A DNA stretch of 64,000 bases from Moniliella sp. 'wahieum' (lineage: Eukaryota > Basidiomycota > Moniliellomycetes > Moniliellales > Moniliellaceae). Made by a program: the position numbers and the translations under genes. The notes beneath the pieces were generated by a model. It saw only the letters and a list, made by a program, of their open reading frames with translations. It was not told where the DNA came from and searched no databases. Below, in pieces: positions 33,766 to 44,675 of this stretch (position 1 is the first letter of the stretch; each line of letters opens with the position of its first letter). The stretch spans positions 186,001-250,000 of the forward strand of contig RSEE01000076.1 of NCBI GenBank assembly GCA_003971905.1. Direction: 5' to 3'.

Positions 33766-34569
33766 TTAGTTGTTCTCGAGGGCAGCAACCGTGGTGCCAG
33801 CGGCCTTGGCACGCTTGCGGAGCTTGTCGGCCGATTTGTTGCCACGGACACCACCGCCCCAGTGGCGGCGGACTCCTCGTACTTGTCAACGTAGTTGGCC
33901 TTGGCCGCCGCGACGAGGTTGGCGAGCTCGCGCTGGTCCTCAGCGCGCACGTCCTGAACCACAGCAATGGCCGCGGTCTTCTTGTGGACCACCTGGCCCA
34001 GACGGGCCTTGCCGCCCTTGACAATGACCCAAGGGATGCCCATCTTGCGGCAGAGCGCGGGCACAGCGACGACGAGCTCAATCGGGTCCACATCGTCGGC
34101 GAGAACGACGAGGGAAGCCTTCTTGGCCTCAATCAGAGCAATGGCGTGGTTCAGACCGTACTTGACAAACAGGGGCTTGCCGTCGGCCTTAGGGTCAGCC
34201 TTCTTGCCGGCCGCGACAATCGGCGGCAACAGCTGCCAGGCGAGCCTTCTTCTCCTGCTTGCTCTCGGGGCGGTACTTGTTGAGCAACTTGAACAGGGCA
34301 GTGGCCGTGTTCTTGTCAAGCGTGTTGCTGAACTGGGCAAGCGCAGGGGGGACCTTCAAGCGCGAGTTGAGGATAACGCGCTGGCGCTGGAGACGAATGT
34401 ACTCGGGCCACTTGACGAAGCGGGTCAGGTCGCGGGCAGGCTGGATGTTCTGGCCAATGCCAAAGTGGCGAGGGCGAGCCTCGAACAGGGGGTTGGCCTG
34501 CTTCTTGCTAGCCGAAGACGCCGCCTTGAGGTTGGACGGGAGCTTGGGGTTCTTCTTGGAGGGCGCCAT
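33766..34569 (-). CDS. RPL8: 60S ribosomal protein eL8 (L7a/Rpl8)
   Basis: Large-subunit ribosomal protein of the L7Ae family. From the Met at 34569 it reads [55 protein letters not shown] and [17 protein letters not shown], closely like yeast Rpl8. The L7Ae core is [20 protein letters not shown], then [34 protein letters not shown] and [20 protein letters not shown]. The C-terminus [20 protein letters not shown] ends TVAALENN with stop TAA at 33766-33768. No intron is needed, unusual for a ribosomal protein gene in a basidiomycete. Length about 265 residues. Two single-base frame changes, near 34,220 and 33,871, interrupt it. Decay of an essential gene is unlikely, so they look like sequence errors. 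Confidence 0.95.
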
Positions 34570-34904
34570 TGTTGTTGCTAGCAGGGTCGGGGACAAGAAC
34601 GAGAGTAGGGGCAAAGCAGACAAGAGTAAGGAAACACTTGCGTAACCCTAAACAATGTGAACTGCGGCCATTTTACGCCGCTTATTTTCACCCATAACTA
34701 GGGTTGGTTGATTCCGGACCCAAGTGCTAGTGAGCCACATTCTGTTTTGAAAGTTGCACAGCACGGGGTTCCGGCCCCGTCGGCTTTTGGTTCCTTCTGA
34801 AGAGGTTGGTGCCACAGAGGTATTGGACCGCAGGGATGGCACGGTGGCGGTCCTGATGCAACAAAAACGGTTTCGTCAAGTCTCCTACACGGTCATGCTG
34901 GGCA

Positions 34905-34936
<32 letters not shown>

Positions 34937-35640
34937 ATGTGCGGAGTGTCAGTCGAGGGCGATGATCGGTGAGAGGAAGAGAATAGTGCAAAGGAGGGAG
35001 AGCAACACATGTTGCGGAGACGTGGAAGCCAGTATTGCAATTGAATACGATTTCGCGCGCCTCCGTCCTGTGCCCTTGAGGGTGACGTGATTTACGTGTA
35101 GAAAACAGCAGCGGTCTGCCTCATGCTACCACCTGTCGCTTGTTCCCCCCATCTTCCATACGTCCTGGGCCAGCAAGAGGGTATGGATACTCCATACCCT
35201 GCTTTTCTGGTTCATCTCGTTGCGCACAGGTTATGTGTTGAGACGACACCACCTTGTGCGTACGGTAATCGCGCGGGGCACAGCGGCACATGCAGAATTC
35301 TATAATCCGATCGAGACGTGTTCGCACTGTTGTCCTCAGTGCTGCGTTTCCTCACTCTCCTTCGGCATGTATGTGTGCGATGAAGGGGGCACACGAGCGT
35401 GAGGATCGGTTCTTGTTCTGCTTCCTTGCATGCCCCGTATGCAGATTTGGACGTAGTTGCAGGCCAAGATACATAGTATGCCCTCTTGTTAGCTGGTCTA
35501 ATCTTTCGACACTCGGACAGTCGCACTGGGTTAGAAAATCTCATCCCGCCCGTGTGCGTTGCTTGATACATCGAAACATCTACTGACTCTGCCTCTGTTA
35601 GCTCTGTCCAGCCCGAAGCCGCACCAGAGACTACGATGAT
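34570..35640. other. spacer with long G run
   Basis: This holds the 5' flank of the eL8 gene and a G run of about 29 bases at 34,906-34,934. No gene is recognised. Short plus-strand ORFs near 35,120-35,590 lack motifs. Confidence 0.5.
34906..34934. repeat. poly-G tract
   Basis: About 29 consecutive G on the plus strand. Such runs form G-quadruplexes and are hard to sequence, so the exact length is uncertain. Confidence 0.9.
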
Positions 35641-38038
35641 CTACGTAGGCGTATTTAGGTGGACGTGGAGAGGCAATGCAACAGGGAACTTTGAACTTTC
35701 CGCCTCGTTAACGCGAAGGGGGCGCTGCCGCCGCGGGCGAGACGAAGGCAAAGGTGCACTCCGCTCAAGACAGGCGGAAGCTGGGAGGGGGCCATCGAAG
35801 CCCCGGTCGATGAAGGACGAGAGGCATCTACGTTGGAGGAGGAGGGAATTGTACTCGTCATGCGTGGCACGCGGGCGAGGGGGAGGGGGCGGAGAAGGGG
35901 GGGAAGCAGTTTGTAACAGGGAAGGGGCCGGACGAGTGCGGGAAGACACAGACACGCGGGCGTCAGGCACTTGAATGGGGGGGGGGCGGTGGCGGTAGAT
36001 GAGTCCGAGTCGAGCCGGATAGGTGGGTCTCGCGGAGGCAACGAAAAGCCCGACGAGATCGAGTCGTCAATGGCTCGCGGGGTCGCCAGCGGTTCAGGGG
36101 CAACGGAGGTGGCGCGCTGGGGACGGGGCCGAAGGCTGGGCAGGTGCAGGACTAAACGGCCCATAACTCACCGGGTTCACTAGCGCACTGAGCTGGCCTA
36201 AGCTGAGGTTGTCCAACCCTGTGCGAAGCGCATGCAAGCCTGGTGACGCCGGCACCAGGTCTGGGTACCCCCCCGTGACACCCGCAGGACTGGTAGCGGA
36301 CAAGCTGCTGGTCGAAGCCGATGCGCTGGCAGCAGCATGACTCGCAGTGGAAGCCCGGAGACAGAACGGGACAAGAGCTCAGAGTTGTCCTCGGAAGGGC
36401 GTTGGTAACTCAGGTCCACTCCTGTCGACCAGCCTGACCAGCCGGCGCTAGCGCCACCCTCACTCGGGGCACTTGCCCCTTCCTCCTCCCCTTCCCTATC
36501 CCTTTCTCGTTGTACTCGTTGTCGTCTTCCTCCCCTTCGTCATCATCATCATCGTCGTCATCGTCGTCGTCGTCGTTGTCCGAGCCCTCGTTCAGCATCT
36601 CATCGATCGTCTGCATCACTTCCTCGAACTGCGCCCGCAGAATGGCTTGTCCCTCTGGAACGCTTCCATCGGCCGCAAGCCATTTGCGCACGCCCGTGTC
36701 CTTGCCGTCTTTGTCTTTGATCTCGGTTCGCATCGCGTCAATCTGGTGGAGGGCAAGGCGGTAGGGATACAGGTCGCGCATCGTGTACGGCCCGCCGTAC
36801 TTGGACACCTCCTTGAGACACTTGGAAATTGTTGACAATTGTTGCTCACCGGCATCAACTCTTCGCCAATCGGCTCACTCGATGCCACGAGGCGGTAGAT
36901 CAGACCGTAGCAGCGACGCAGGAGATACAAAAGAACAGGTTGGCCCTCAGGTTGCTTGCCCTCGGCATCGACAAACTTGCCATTCACCCGCAGCCGATCA
37001 ATCTTTGAGCGTCACTTGGTAATTCCACAGATCCGTTCTCGAAGGGTCCATCGATGGGTGAGCACAAGGTGCTCCAACTCCTTCTTGATCCCCACCAAGC
37101 GGTCATAGATGGGCTGCAGGGTCATGGGCACCTCGTCGTTGCGCACATTAATTTCGTGGCAAATCTCAAAGCATTCCTCCAAGATGCCTACCAGGATCGC
37201 TTGGCCGGCCGGGACACTGGATCCACCCGGACCTAAGAACTTGCCATCGACGCGCGCTTTCCATCGATCCGACGCAGCTCTTCTTGCAACTGTTTGATCT
37301 CGGCCGCGGGATCTTGGGCTTGGCTGCAGCTGCGATGATCTGCCTCCGGACAGCAATCAGGCGTTTGTGGATGGGGACCAGTTCGACCGACAAGACCTTG
37401 AGGGTGCTCTGCAAGTTCTTCAGAACCCGATCGCAATTTTCCAACTTGCGCATCATGAGCTTGGTCAGTGCAGGCGGGTGTTTGCCCAGGTCAGCATCTT
37501 TGCGAATCATCGCACGCAGTTGCGCCAACCGCGACGCAAACGGTTCCAGATCCGCTTCAGTGTAGACCCCGCCCTCGCTCAAATGGTCCAGCAGCTGTTT
37601 CATGCAACTCAGCTGGCAGAACGCGGCGGGTGTCTCCGGTTCCTACCAATCGTGAGGAAGAAAAGGGAGAGAAGGGAAAAGACACGTTCAGGTGTCGTCT
37701 ACCCGGTTGAGCGCAGGACGTCTGGGTAGGTGTGGCTTCCTGCAAGGCCGAGGGGGCAGGGCTGTCGGTCGCAGCGGCCACGGTATCTGCGGCGGAAGAG
37801 GGCGGGCAGTCGGGAGCAGGATCGCCGTCGGGAGAAGAGGCAGTGTCGGCGGCCGCTTCGTCGCGCACGGCGTTGAGGCGGGTGACCTGCTTAATCACGG
37901 CCTTGTAGATGTCGAGCACATCGTGGGCACGAATGTACTCGCCAGAGTCCTTCTGAGGGCTGTGAGACGGTTGCGGATGTGGACGAGGGCCTCGAGGATG
38001 GGGAGCTCAGCAGCGGGGATGGCAGAGGCGACGGGCAT
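35641..38038 (-). CDS. DUF2408 family protein (function unknown)
   Basis: Fungal protein with the repeated alpha-helical DUF2408 module. From the Met at 38038: AAELPILEALVHIRNRLTAL, then after a frame change MLDIYKAVIKQVTRLNAVRD, an Ala/Ser/Asp-rich linker, MKQLLDHLSEGGVYTEADLE, STLKVLSVELVPIHKRLIAV, DGKFLGPGGSSVPAGQAILV, LEECFEICHEINVRN, LEHLVLTHRWTLRE, NGKFVDAEGKQPEGQPVLLY, LLRRCYGLIYRLVASSEPIG and KYGGPYTMRDLYPYRLALHQ. The recurrent DGKF..GS.P.GQ unit is diagnostic. An Asp run (about 14 residues, 36,540-36,590) follows the last module, then a disordered Ser/Pro tail. Frames change at many points (near 37,960, 37,640, 37,290, 37,010, 36,840, 36,420 and the G run at 35,978). The end at 35641 is a guess. 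No function is known to me. Confidence 0.82.
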
Positions 38039-38490
38039 GAGCCGGTGGAGAGGCGGTGGTGGTGGGGTGGTGTGGTGTGGTACGAGAGTGTGGTGATGCC
38101 GGTGATGATTCATCCGTGCCCCGAGGCCATGCCAGGGACTGCCAGCAGCCGCCGCGAGACAGCCCAATGCCCGCCGGGGGGTTCGGGGCGCGGGTGGGGC
38201 AGGCACTGGCGCAGTGTAGCGCTGGCCCCGGCACACACGCCGCTGGGCCGCGGGTGCGGGCGGCGGCATAATGCAACGCAGGCACACTGGCGCAGTGCAC
38301 CCCCTCCAGCATGCATCCCACCCATCACCCATCCCCACGCCCAGCGCTGATCCCCCGCTTCCAACTTTCAGGTGCGCTTGGGCTGCCCTGCCCCTTGCGC
38401 CAGCATGCATCATGCATCCCGCATCATCCATCCCTCGCATGCGCCACCACCGACCCCTCCCCCCCCACCACCCCTCGGGCCGTCGCCACG
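38039..38490. promoter_or_regulatory. shared 5' region of the DUF2408 and PX genes
   Basis: The 452 bp lie between divergent starts. They contain CATGCATC/GCATCATGCATC words near 38,310-38,440 and a C-rich stretch just before ATGGACGATG. No TATA box is evident. Confidence 0.5.
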
Positions 38491-40579
38491 ATGGACGATG
38501 CGCTGCTGGGCGCCCAGCTCCAAGCTGCCGCCGCGGAGCTCCTTCCCCACCGCCCTCCCTCGGCCGGGCCCAACAGCAACCCCTCTTCTCCCTCAGTCCT
38601 CCTCGCCTCCCCACCGCCCTGGCCCAACTCGGCCTCGACACGCGCACCAGCGACGCCGATGCACTGCGTCTGCTGAAGCGCCAGCAATCCATACGCGCCT
38701 CAGTCCGCCGCCGCTCTCCTTGCTGCCGGAGGGCGTCCGGCTCCCGCCATCGCGCACTCCCGACATCTTTGCCACCGCCCTCACCTCTTAATCTCGCTAG
38801 CCCCCTGTCCTCTGCGTCTCCTACCTATCCTGCCTCTTCCCGGCTCGTGCGCCTGCCCAATGATGGTCCCGATGCTCCTCCATCCCGCACGTCAACCCCT
38901 CAGGTTGCACCCCCTCATCGCGCTGAGACGATGCCCGATGAGCGACTGTATGCTTCCACCGCACTCGGCGTGCCCCGCACCCCGAGTCCACGCCTGCCGC
39001 GTGCCCCTTCTCCCGGCTCGCCCAGCCACCCAAGTCCACTGTCTCTGCAGCAGAGTCCGCGGTCCCAGCGAGATGAAGAACGGGGACACGCCTCACGTCT
39101 CCCTATGGCCACGTACCCTTCCGCCCCGGACCCGATCGGCCTGGCAGCCGAACCCCCATCGGTCGCACCAAGTCCCCCCTCTTGGACGACGCCTTTAAGG
39201 GCATCTGGCTCAACTCGCGGGGTGAAAAAGTGGTGGAGGGGCAGGTGGTGGGCACACTGGACTTGGCGCCCTACCGATCCCGTCCTACCTCGCCTCAGTC
39301 CCACCACGGTCTGAGTCCCGCTTTCACCCGGCTGCCCTCGCCGCTATCGAGCGACAAGTCGTCTGCGTGGAAACTGTTGGAAGAGACACCAGGCTCGCGC
39401 GACCCCCACCTCTCAAGCTCAGCATGCGTATACCCCCCTTTTTCACCCACACTTTTCCCCATGCCATCCCCGGTCGACGGGGCAGCCTGGACTTGAGCAA
39501 CCCGACGGCCGCGCGCAATCTTCTAGTCCCACAAAGAACGATAAGAGAGGCAAGTCCAAGATGCCGTTCTGCTTCAGTCCCATCCGATGCCTGCGGCAGC
39601 TCTGCGAGCACGGATATTCTCAGCCCCCTGCACCATCGTCGGATACCTTACTTTTACTGCCCGACCCGGAGCGTGGCGAGCGTGATTCGCGTTCGGTGCC
39701 TACCACACCCCACCTGGGCCGGTCGAGGAGCACTACGCCTGTGCCCCTTTTGTCCGACGGGATGTCTTCGTCGGGTGTGGCGTGGGCGTCGGAGTGGAAC
39801 CGTCTTCTTCTCAGGTTGGTAGCCGCTGCCAACCCACCACAACCCGACTCGCAACCCGACTCGCAACCCCACGATCGCCTCGAACCTCATTCTCGTCGTA
39901 GCTCTGCCTCATCGGCTGCCTCCTCTCTCGTCTCGCTTCCGGTATCGGTGGTGACAGTTGCATCTGAGGGTCCGTTTGCCGAGCCCCGTCGGCGGCCAGC
40001 CAAGTGGGCCACGTGGTTTGCCGGGGTGGGTACCAACCTGTTTGGTGCGCGTGCGCCCGCTCCGCCGGCTCCGTCCGCTCCCGCCGCCTCGGGCGCATAT
40101 TTACCCACGAGGTGCGCATCCGGGGCTGGTCCGAAGTAGGTGGGGGGTGGGCGGGTTCGTGGTCTATCATGTTGTGATTGTGCTCAAGACGGGTCGAAGA
40201 TTGAGTTGGTAAAGCGGTACTCGTCGTTTGTTCGGCTGCGGCAAGCGTTAGCGACGGAACGGCCGGATGCGGCGGGGCAGACTACCACTCGATCGGCACG
40301 TCCGCGTTTGCCCGCCTTGCCTCCTAACACCCGCTACACAAGTATGCGGCTACGTATCTCGAGACGCGACGACGTACGTTCTGCTGCTCTGTTGTTGAGT
40401 GCTGACTAGGGACTAGTTATTGGTTATTGCTGCCAAGTCTGCCCTCTGCCCCGTACTGAGTACTGATACTGACCTTGATCTTCCCCGGCGCACTCCAAAC
40501 GTGGCTTAACACAATCATGCTGGACCCGGTTTGGGCCTCGTGCGCTTCGTTGCAAGAGTGGATTGTGGATGCTGGGTAA
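38491..40579 (+). CDS. PX (phox homology) domain protein
   Basis: Probable phosphoinositide-binding protein of endosome or vacuole surfaces. The ATG at 38491 gives MDDALLGAQLQAAAAELLPH. A long disordered Ser/Pro-rich region follows across three frames, including DDAFKGIWLNSRGEKVVEGQ at about 39,185. The PX domain is C-terminal: EVRIRGWSEV, FVVYHVVIVL, DGSKIELVKRYSSFVRLRQA (the R-Y-S/D-F phosphoinositide site), PRLPALPP, and ATYLETRRR at about 40,345. An intron begins GTACGT at 40375. After it come ALQTWLNTIMLDPVW and SLQEWIVDAG, completing the PX fold, with stop TAA at 40577. Its acceptor is unclear, and the intron contains a GTACTGAGTACTG palindromic word. Among yeast proteins the arrangement is nearest Ypt35, but this protein is far longer. 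Confidence 0.8.
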
Positions 40580-41295
40580 GACCGATAAGAGCCAAGAGCG
40601 GGTTCGGCCGAGACGGCACCCCGGCTGCCCACACGCGCGGTAATAGTGACACGTGATACGCATGCTCTGCCTTTTGGCGTTCGGATCCGAGTACCGATTC
40701 TTTACCCCTTAGATATCCCCGCCTAACCTTGTTGGTTCTGAATTGGACTGTCGACGTTGCGTTGATGATGCAAGATGCATGATGATGATGACGGATGGAT
40801 GGATGGATGGTGGATGCTGGAGAGTTCTGAGATGACGGATGCTCGATGCACCCCTTGAAGCTTGACCTCCATAAGCTCCCATGCATCCTGGTCGATGGTG
40901 TGTGTAAGATGAGGCCATGGGCGAGGGGTGCGATCGAAAGGTGACCGTGAGAGGGCGAGGAGGCCGTCACCGCGTCACCTGAGAGCGGTCGGGATCGTCG
41001 AGAACGTTACGGCGTTTGCGTAAGCGTTTAGACTTTAACGTTTTAGCGTTTAAGGTTTAACCCCCGCATAGCTACGAGCTTGCAAAATGGGCTGGAGACC
41101 TGTGCACTCAAAATGTGTACAAGAGAATCTGAGCAAAGTGAGAGAAGCTTTTATATAAGTTCTGATGTCAGGCCGGCTAAGCGCTAATCCAATCTTACGT
41201 GCCAGAGGGAGAGAAAAGGGAGAAGGAGAGGGAGAGGCGCGCCGCTGTCTGGCTGGATTCGGTAGGCTCGGGTCGCAGAACGCAGCGGCTCTTCA

Positions 41296-41353
41296 CTTAG
41301 CGCTTACTGGGCTTTTGGCGCTTAGCGCTTAGCTTACCGGTTACCGGTTACCA
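41296..41353. repeat. adjacent AGCGCTT and ACCGGTT 7-bp arrays
   Basis: CTTAGCGCTTAC, then GGCGCTTAGCGCTTAGC, then CCGGTTACCGGTTACC. Two different palindromic hexamers, AGCGCT and ACCGGT, each in 7-bp tandem with a T spacer, lie end to end. Confidence 0.85.
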
Positions 41354-42034
41354 GCGACTTGGCTGGTACAACCATGCCAACTGAGTGGTGCCACATGCCA
41401 TTTCGCATAATACACTCTAACAGATGGCGAAGATAATGCTAGAGATGCTAGAGATGCTAGAGATGCTACACATTGGGGGGGGCCGTGGGGTGTAATGGCA
41501 CCGGTACCCCAAGCGTGTGGTCCCCCGTTCCGTGCATTCCTTCCAATATTCCTTCCTGGAGGGCAGGAATATTCTCTGGATATAGCCTCTGTAGCTCATG
41601 TGCAATGCCAAATACACCATCATGTCAACTGTGCCCGCAATGCTCTCTGTCTTCTACAAAGAAATGGAATAGATGTAACAGATGGACAGAACAGATGGAA
41701 CAGTTGAATGGAACAGCAGAACGTGTGCGTGGATGCATCTGGCATCTGGCATCTCTATCTCCCCATACGGGGGGCAGCACTACGCCCCTCTGACAACGCG
41801 AGCTTCTCTGGTGCTCGGGACTCAGTACTCAGTGTACTCACACGCGTTTTTCCGGGGGCTTTCCTTTTCGGGGAATTGAGGTGGGGGGAGCCGGTGGCCT
41901 TGTCCCGTAGGGTCTTTCTAGGACGCCCGCAGGTCTCGCCGCCATCGCCGCGCCCATGTCCGGGAGAGTGGGCTGGTGCGGTGTGCTGCATGATTGGCTG
42001 GGATCACGATCACGCGTCACGCCGATCATGATCG

Positions 42035-42115
42035 ATTACGTCGATCACATGGGACATGTGATGTCGCAGCCCGTGTCACGTATATCACATGTCACATGTC
42101 ATATTCATATGGCAT
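42035..42115. repeat. 7-bp array of ACATGTC / CACATGG units
   Basis: Several ACATGTG and ACATGTC units plus CACGTAT and CATATGG variants, many at seven-base spacing, run through this stretch. The related CATATG palindrome lies at its end. Confidence 0.75.
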
Positions 42116-42918
42116 GCCAGGGCATGCCCGCCTTGCCTGCCGCCTGCCGCCCCGCCTGCCCAGCCACGGCCAGCCTCCTTTGCAATAGTGATACACTAAT
42201 CGACACGCCAAGCCATGGCTGGCACGGACATGACATTCACATTGCTCTGGGCCCCCGTGCGTATGAGCAGCAGTCTGTCTGCCCTGCGGCCTCGCGCAAG
42301 CAAGCGCGCACCAGCGGGTATAGCACGCCGCGGAGCCGCTGAGCGACTTGGCGCTCGCTTCTCACCACTGGTACTAGTTGCTGACGCTCAGCCCTCCCCG
42401 CTCGCTTCTCATCAACTCATCACTCGCGGCTTGCTCAGTATTCGGGACGCACCACTGGGCGCCTGATGGGTGCGATATCTGGTTGGCTGGGCCCAAACCG
42501 CCATATATCAATCCCGCGGCTCAACGTTTAACGTTTTAACGTTCAACAGTGCCCAGACGCCGTGGTTTCGGCAGCGATTTCCGTCTTCTTACATGGCCGA
42601 CGGCCATACCCACGGAACGTCGACCCAGCTTGTGGTGCGGGGCCCCTCAGGCCCTTCAGGCCGCAGGATAACGCGCCACAGGGTCACGGTCACGGGCCAC
42701 AGGGTTTCGGGCTGCAGGGTCTCGAGCTAACCTGTCTAGCCCGAGCGAGAGACTGGTCACTACTGACCCATATGTCCGCCCAATCAGCCCATCTTTTTGT
42801 CATTTCCTCTGCGTGGCAAGTCCTTGCGGACATCCTCTGCTTTACTCTTAAACCCCCTCGCCACCCCCCTTTGACCTTCCTACTCCACACGCGTCGCTAC
42901 ACTTTTGCCCCCACCTCC

Positions 42919-43948
42919 ATGAAACACGTACCGGTCCACGGCTATTACTGGGTGCTGCCTGTCCTCACCGCCTTGGTGTGGTTCGCCACCCTGGTGACCA
43001 TGCTGGGTCTCTGGGCCCACGATGGCCACCGAAGATACAAGGACGATGAGCCCATTCCTGTCTTCCTCTCTGATGTCGGCGCTGCCCACCACCATGCATT
43101 TGAGGGTTTGTGCATCACCACCGCTGCCCTCTACATGGCTACCATTCTCACCGAACGATGGTTGCGCCACCGTCGCCGCATCCCTGGTTCCATCCGGCCC
43201 ATTTCCACCTATTTTGACTGGGCTTGTGTGTTTTGCACGTGGATTGGCTGCCTTGCTCTCATGTTCCTGTCCATCTTTAACGCGTTCCAGTACAGTACTC
43301 CACGTACGTTTCCTTGCTTTTCTTTCTTGTTCCCCTGGGTCCTCTTGCTCCTTTTTGGCCGGGTGGGGGTACGAAGGAAACGTCCCCTTCGTACCCCTCC
43401 CCACCTGGCTGTCGTGCCCCTATGCTAGTGCCTGTGCTAATTTTCTTTTCGCGTTGCCTCTACCGTGCTCAACAGATTGGACAATGACCGTGGTCTTTCT
43501 CGTGGGCATCTTGCTTGGTGTCTTTTTCCAATGTTGCGAGATCTACACCTTGGCCAAATCGCACCGTGGAACCGACCAAAAAGTGTTCCATACGCTGTTT
43601 ATTATTGGCACGGTCAAAGCAAGTATGTTGGCCGTTGCCATCAGTTTGGCCATCACCTTTGCCGCGCTCTACCACTACTGCGACGGCAAGACCACCTCGC
43701 CTAAGCACTCCAACTGCGTCACGGTCACTGATACCGCAGCGGGCATCGAATGGACATTGGGATTTGTCCTGTTTGTCTATTACTTTAGCCATGTGGCCGA
43801 CTTTTGGGATGCGCGTCACCGCTACAACCTCATGCCTCCCCCTCAGCCGGAAGAGGTGAGTGAAACGGAGGAGGTCAAGGTGGCCGACGAACAGCTCTAC
43901 TCGCTCTCCAAATCGGACGCGGCGGTGGCAGCCTCGTCCTGGGATTAG
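42919..43948 (+). CDS. Sfk1/TMEM150/Frag1-family membrane protein
   Basis: Six-helix membrane protein of the Frag1/DRAM/Sfk1 family. In yeast Sfk1 acts at the plasma membrane with the PI4-kinase Stt4. The ATG at 42919 gives MKHVPVHGYYWVLPVLTALV; the ORF is open upstream, but this Met sits right before helix 1. Visible segments: VWFATLVTMLGLWAH, PIPVFLSDVGAAHHHAFEGL (the first extracellular loop with a conserved S-D-G-A pattern), CITTAALYMATILTER, FDWACVFCTWIGCLALMFLS, then the intron at 43304-43475 (GTACGT donor, CTAAT branch, CAACAG acceptor). Exon 2: WTMTVVFLVGILLGVFFQCC, EIYTLAKS, IIGTVKASMLAVAISLAITF, TDTAAGIEWTLGFVLFVYYF and a hydrophilic Glu-rich tail to stop at 43948. Unlike its neighbours this gene shows no frameshift. 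Confidence 0.87.
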
Positions 43949-44323
43949 ACTACATCATTCCTAGCTTCGAGTTGACGGCTCGTTTCCCCCAACGCCTCTC
44001 TCACCTATTCTGCTCCCGGCTTGATTACCTTCTTCGTCTCTTCGTCTTCGTCTTCGTCTTCGCCATCGTCTTCGCCTTCGCCTTTGCCTTCACCTCTCTC
44101 GCTCCCGCAGTTTCACTTGCCCGAACGTTTTGTTTCTGAAAGGAAGAGACGGATCCCCCTCTCCCATTGGGAGAGCAGGAGGAGGGATCCGCGTTGCCCA
44201 ATGCCCCTGACCTGGTTATTTGTCTTGTGGGACCACAGCTGTATTATGGTCAGTTGTACACTTGACCTCTCTAAATCTCTCTTCTGCATCCATATCATTA
44301 TTGAAAGAGCTTAAGGCTGGGAC
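43949..44323. other. spacer with TCTTCG microsatellite
   Basis: CTTCGT/CTTCGC triplet-hexamer repeats fill about 44,027-44,100, downstream of the Sfk1-like stop. No gene is seen. Confidence 0.6.
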
Positions 44324-44412
44324 AGGGAAACGCTATACGCCTCTCTTCTCTTCATCCATACCATTGACAGAGCTTAAGGCTGGGACAGGGAAACGCTACG
44401 CCTAAACCGACC
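44303..44412. repeat. 62-bp direct duplication at the edge of repeat copy B
   Basis: The 26-base core from GCTTAAGGCTGGGACAGGG through AAACGCT occurs twice, starting near 44,310 and 44,372, with shared CTCTTCTTCATCCAT flank. The unit is the 3' flank of the dispersed repeat. Confidence 0.9.
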
Positions 44413-44675
44413 CGTTCACCTTGCGTGTGTTGCTTAGTAGCGCCACCCCTCCGTTAAGGAACCAGGGGAATCGCCAGGAGATCAGGACCCTCTGGTGCCC
44501 GCCATCCGTTCCCACACCCGAGGTAGTGCGTGTGGACACGGATGAACGTGGTTGACATCCGAATGAGGAACCATTTCCATGGAGAGTCAATAGCCAAACC
44601 CTTCCAGTGCGCAAACATCTCTTGCCCGCTGTCTTGGTTCCGTAGTATCATCGCGTCGTCAAAACCAGGGGGAAA
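44324..44675 (-). repeat. repeat copy B, homologous to copy A in inverse orientation
   Basis: The stretch is homologous to 32,708-33,050 in reverse orientation. It covers the end of the small ORF (44,454-44,855) and about 110 bp beyond its stop codon. Confidence 0.88.

Larger units (their letters stand above)
40580..42918. other. spacer rich in palindromic micro-arrays
   Basis: No gene is recognised over 2.3 kb. It holds GATG/GGATGGAT tandem words (40,765-40,815), AACGTTT-like words (41,010-41,065), an AGCGCTT plus ACCGGTT cluster (41,296-41,353), an AGAGATGCT tandem (41,437-41,468), AGTACTC units (41,820-41,841), CACATGT units (42,035-42,115) and AACGTTT units (42,520-42,548). This is the densest concentration of such arrays in the window. 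Confidence 0.65.

Noticed and set aside
36510-36764. Ser-rich plus-strand ORF opposite the Asp run of the DUF2408 gene
   Set aside because: Shadow of the GAC/GAT repeat; the minus strand carries the conserved family motifs.
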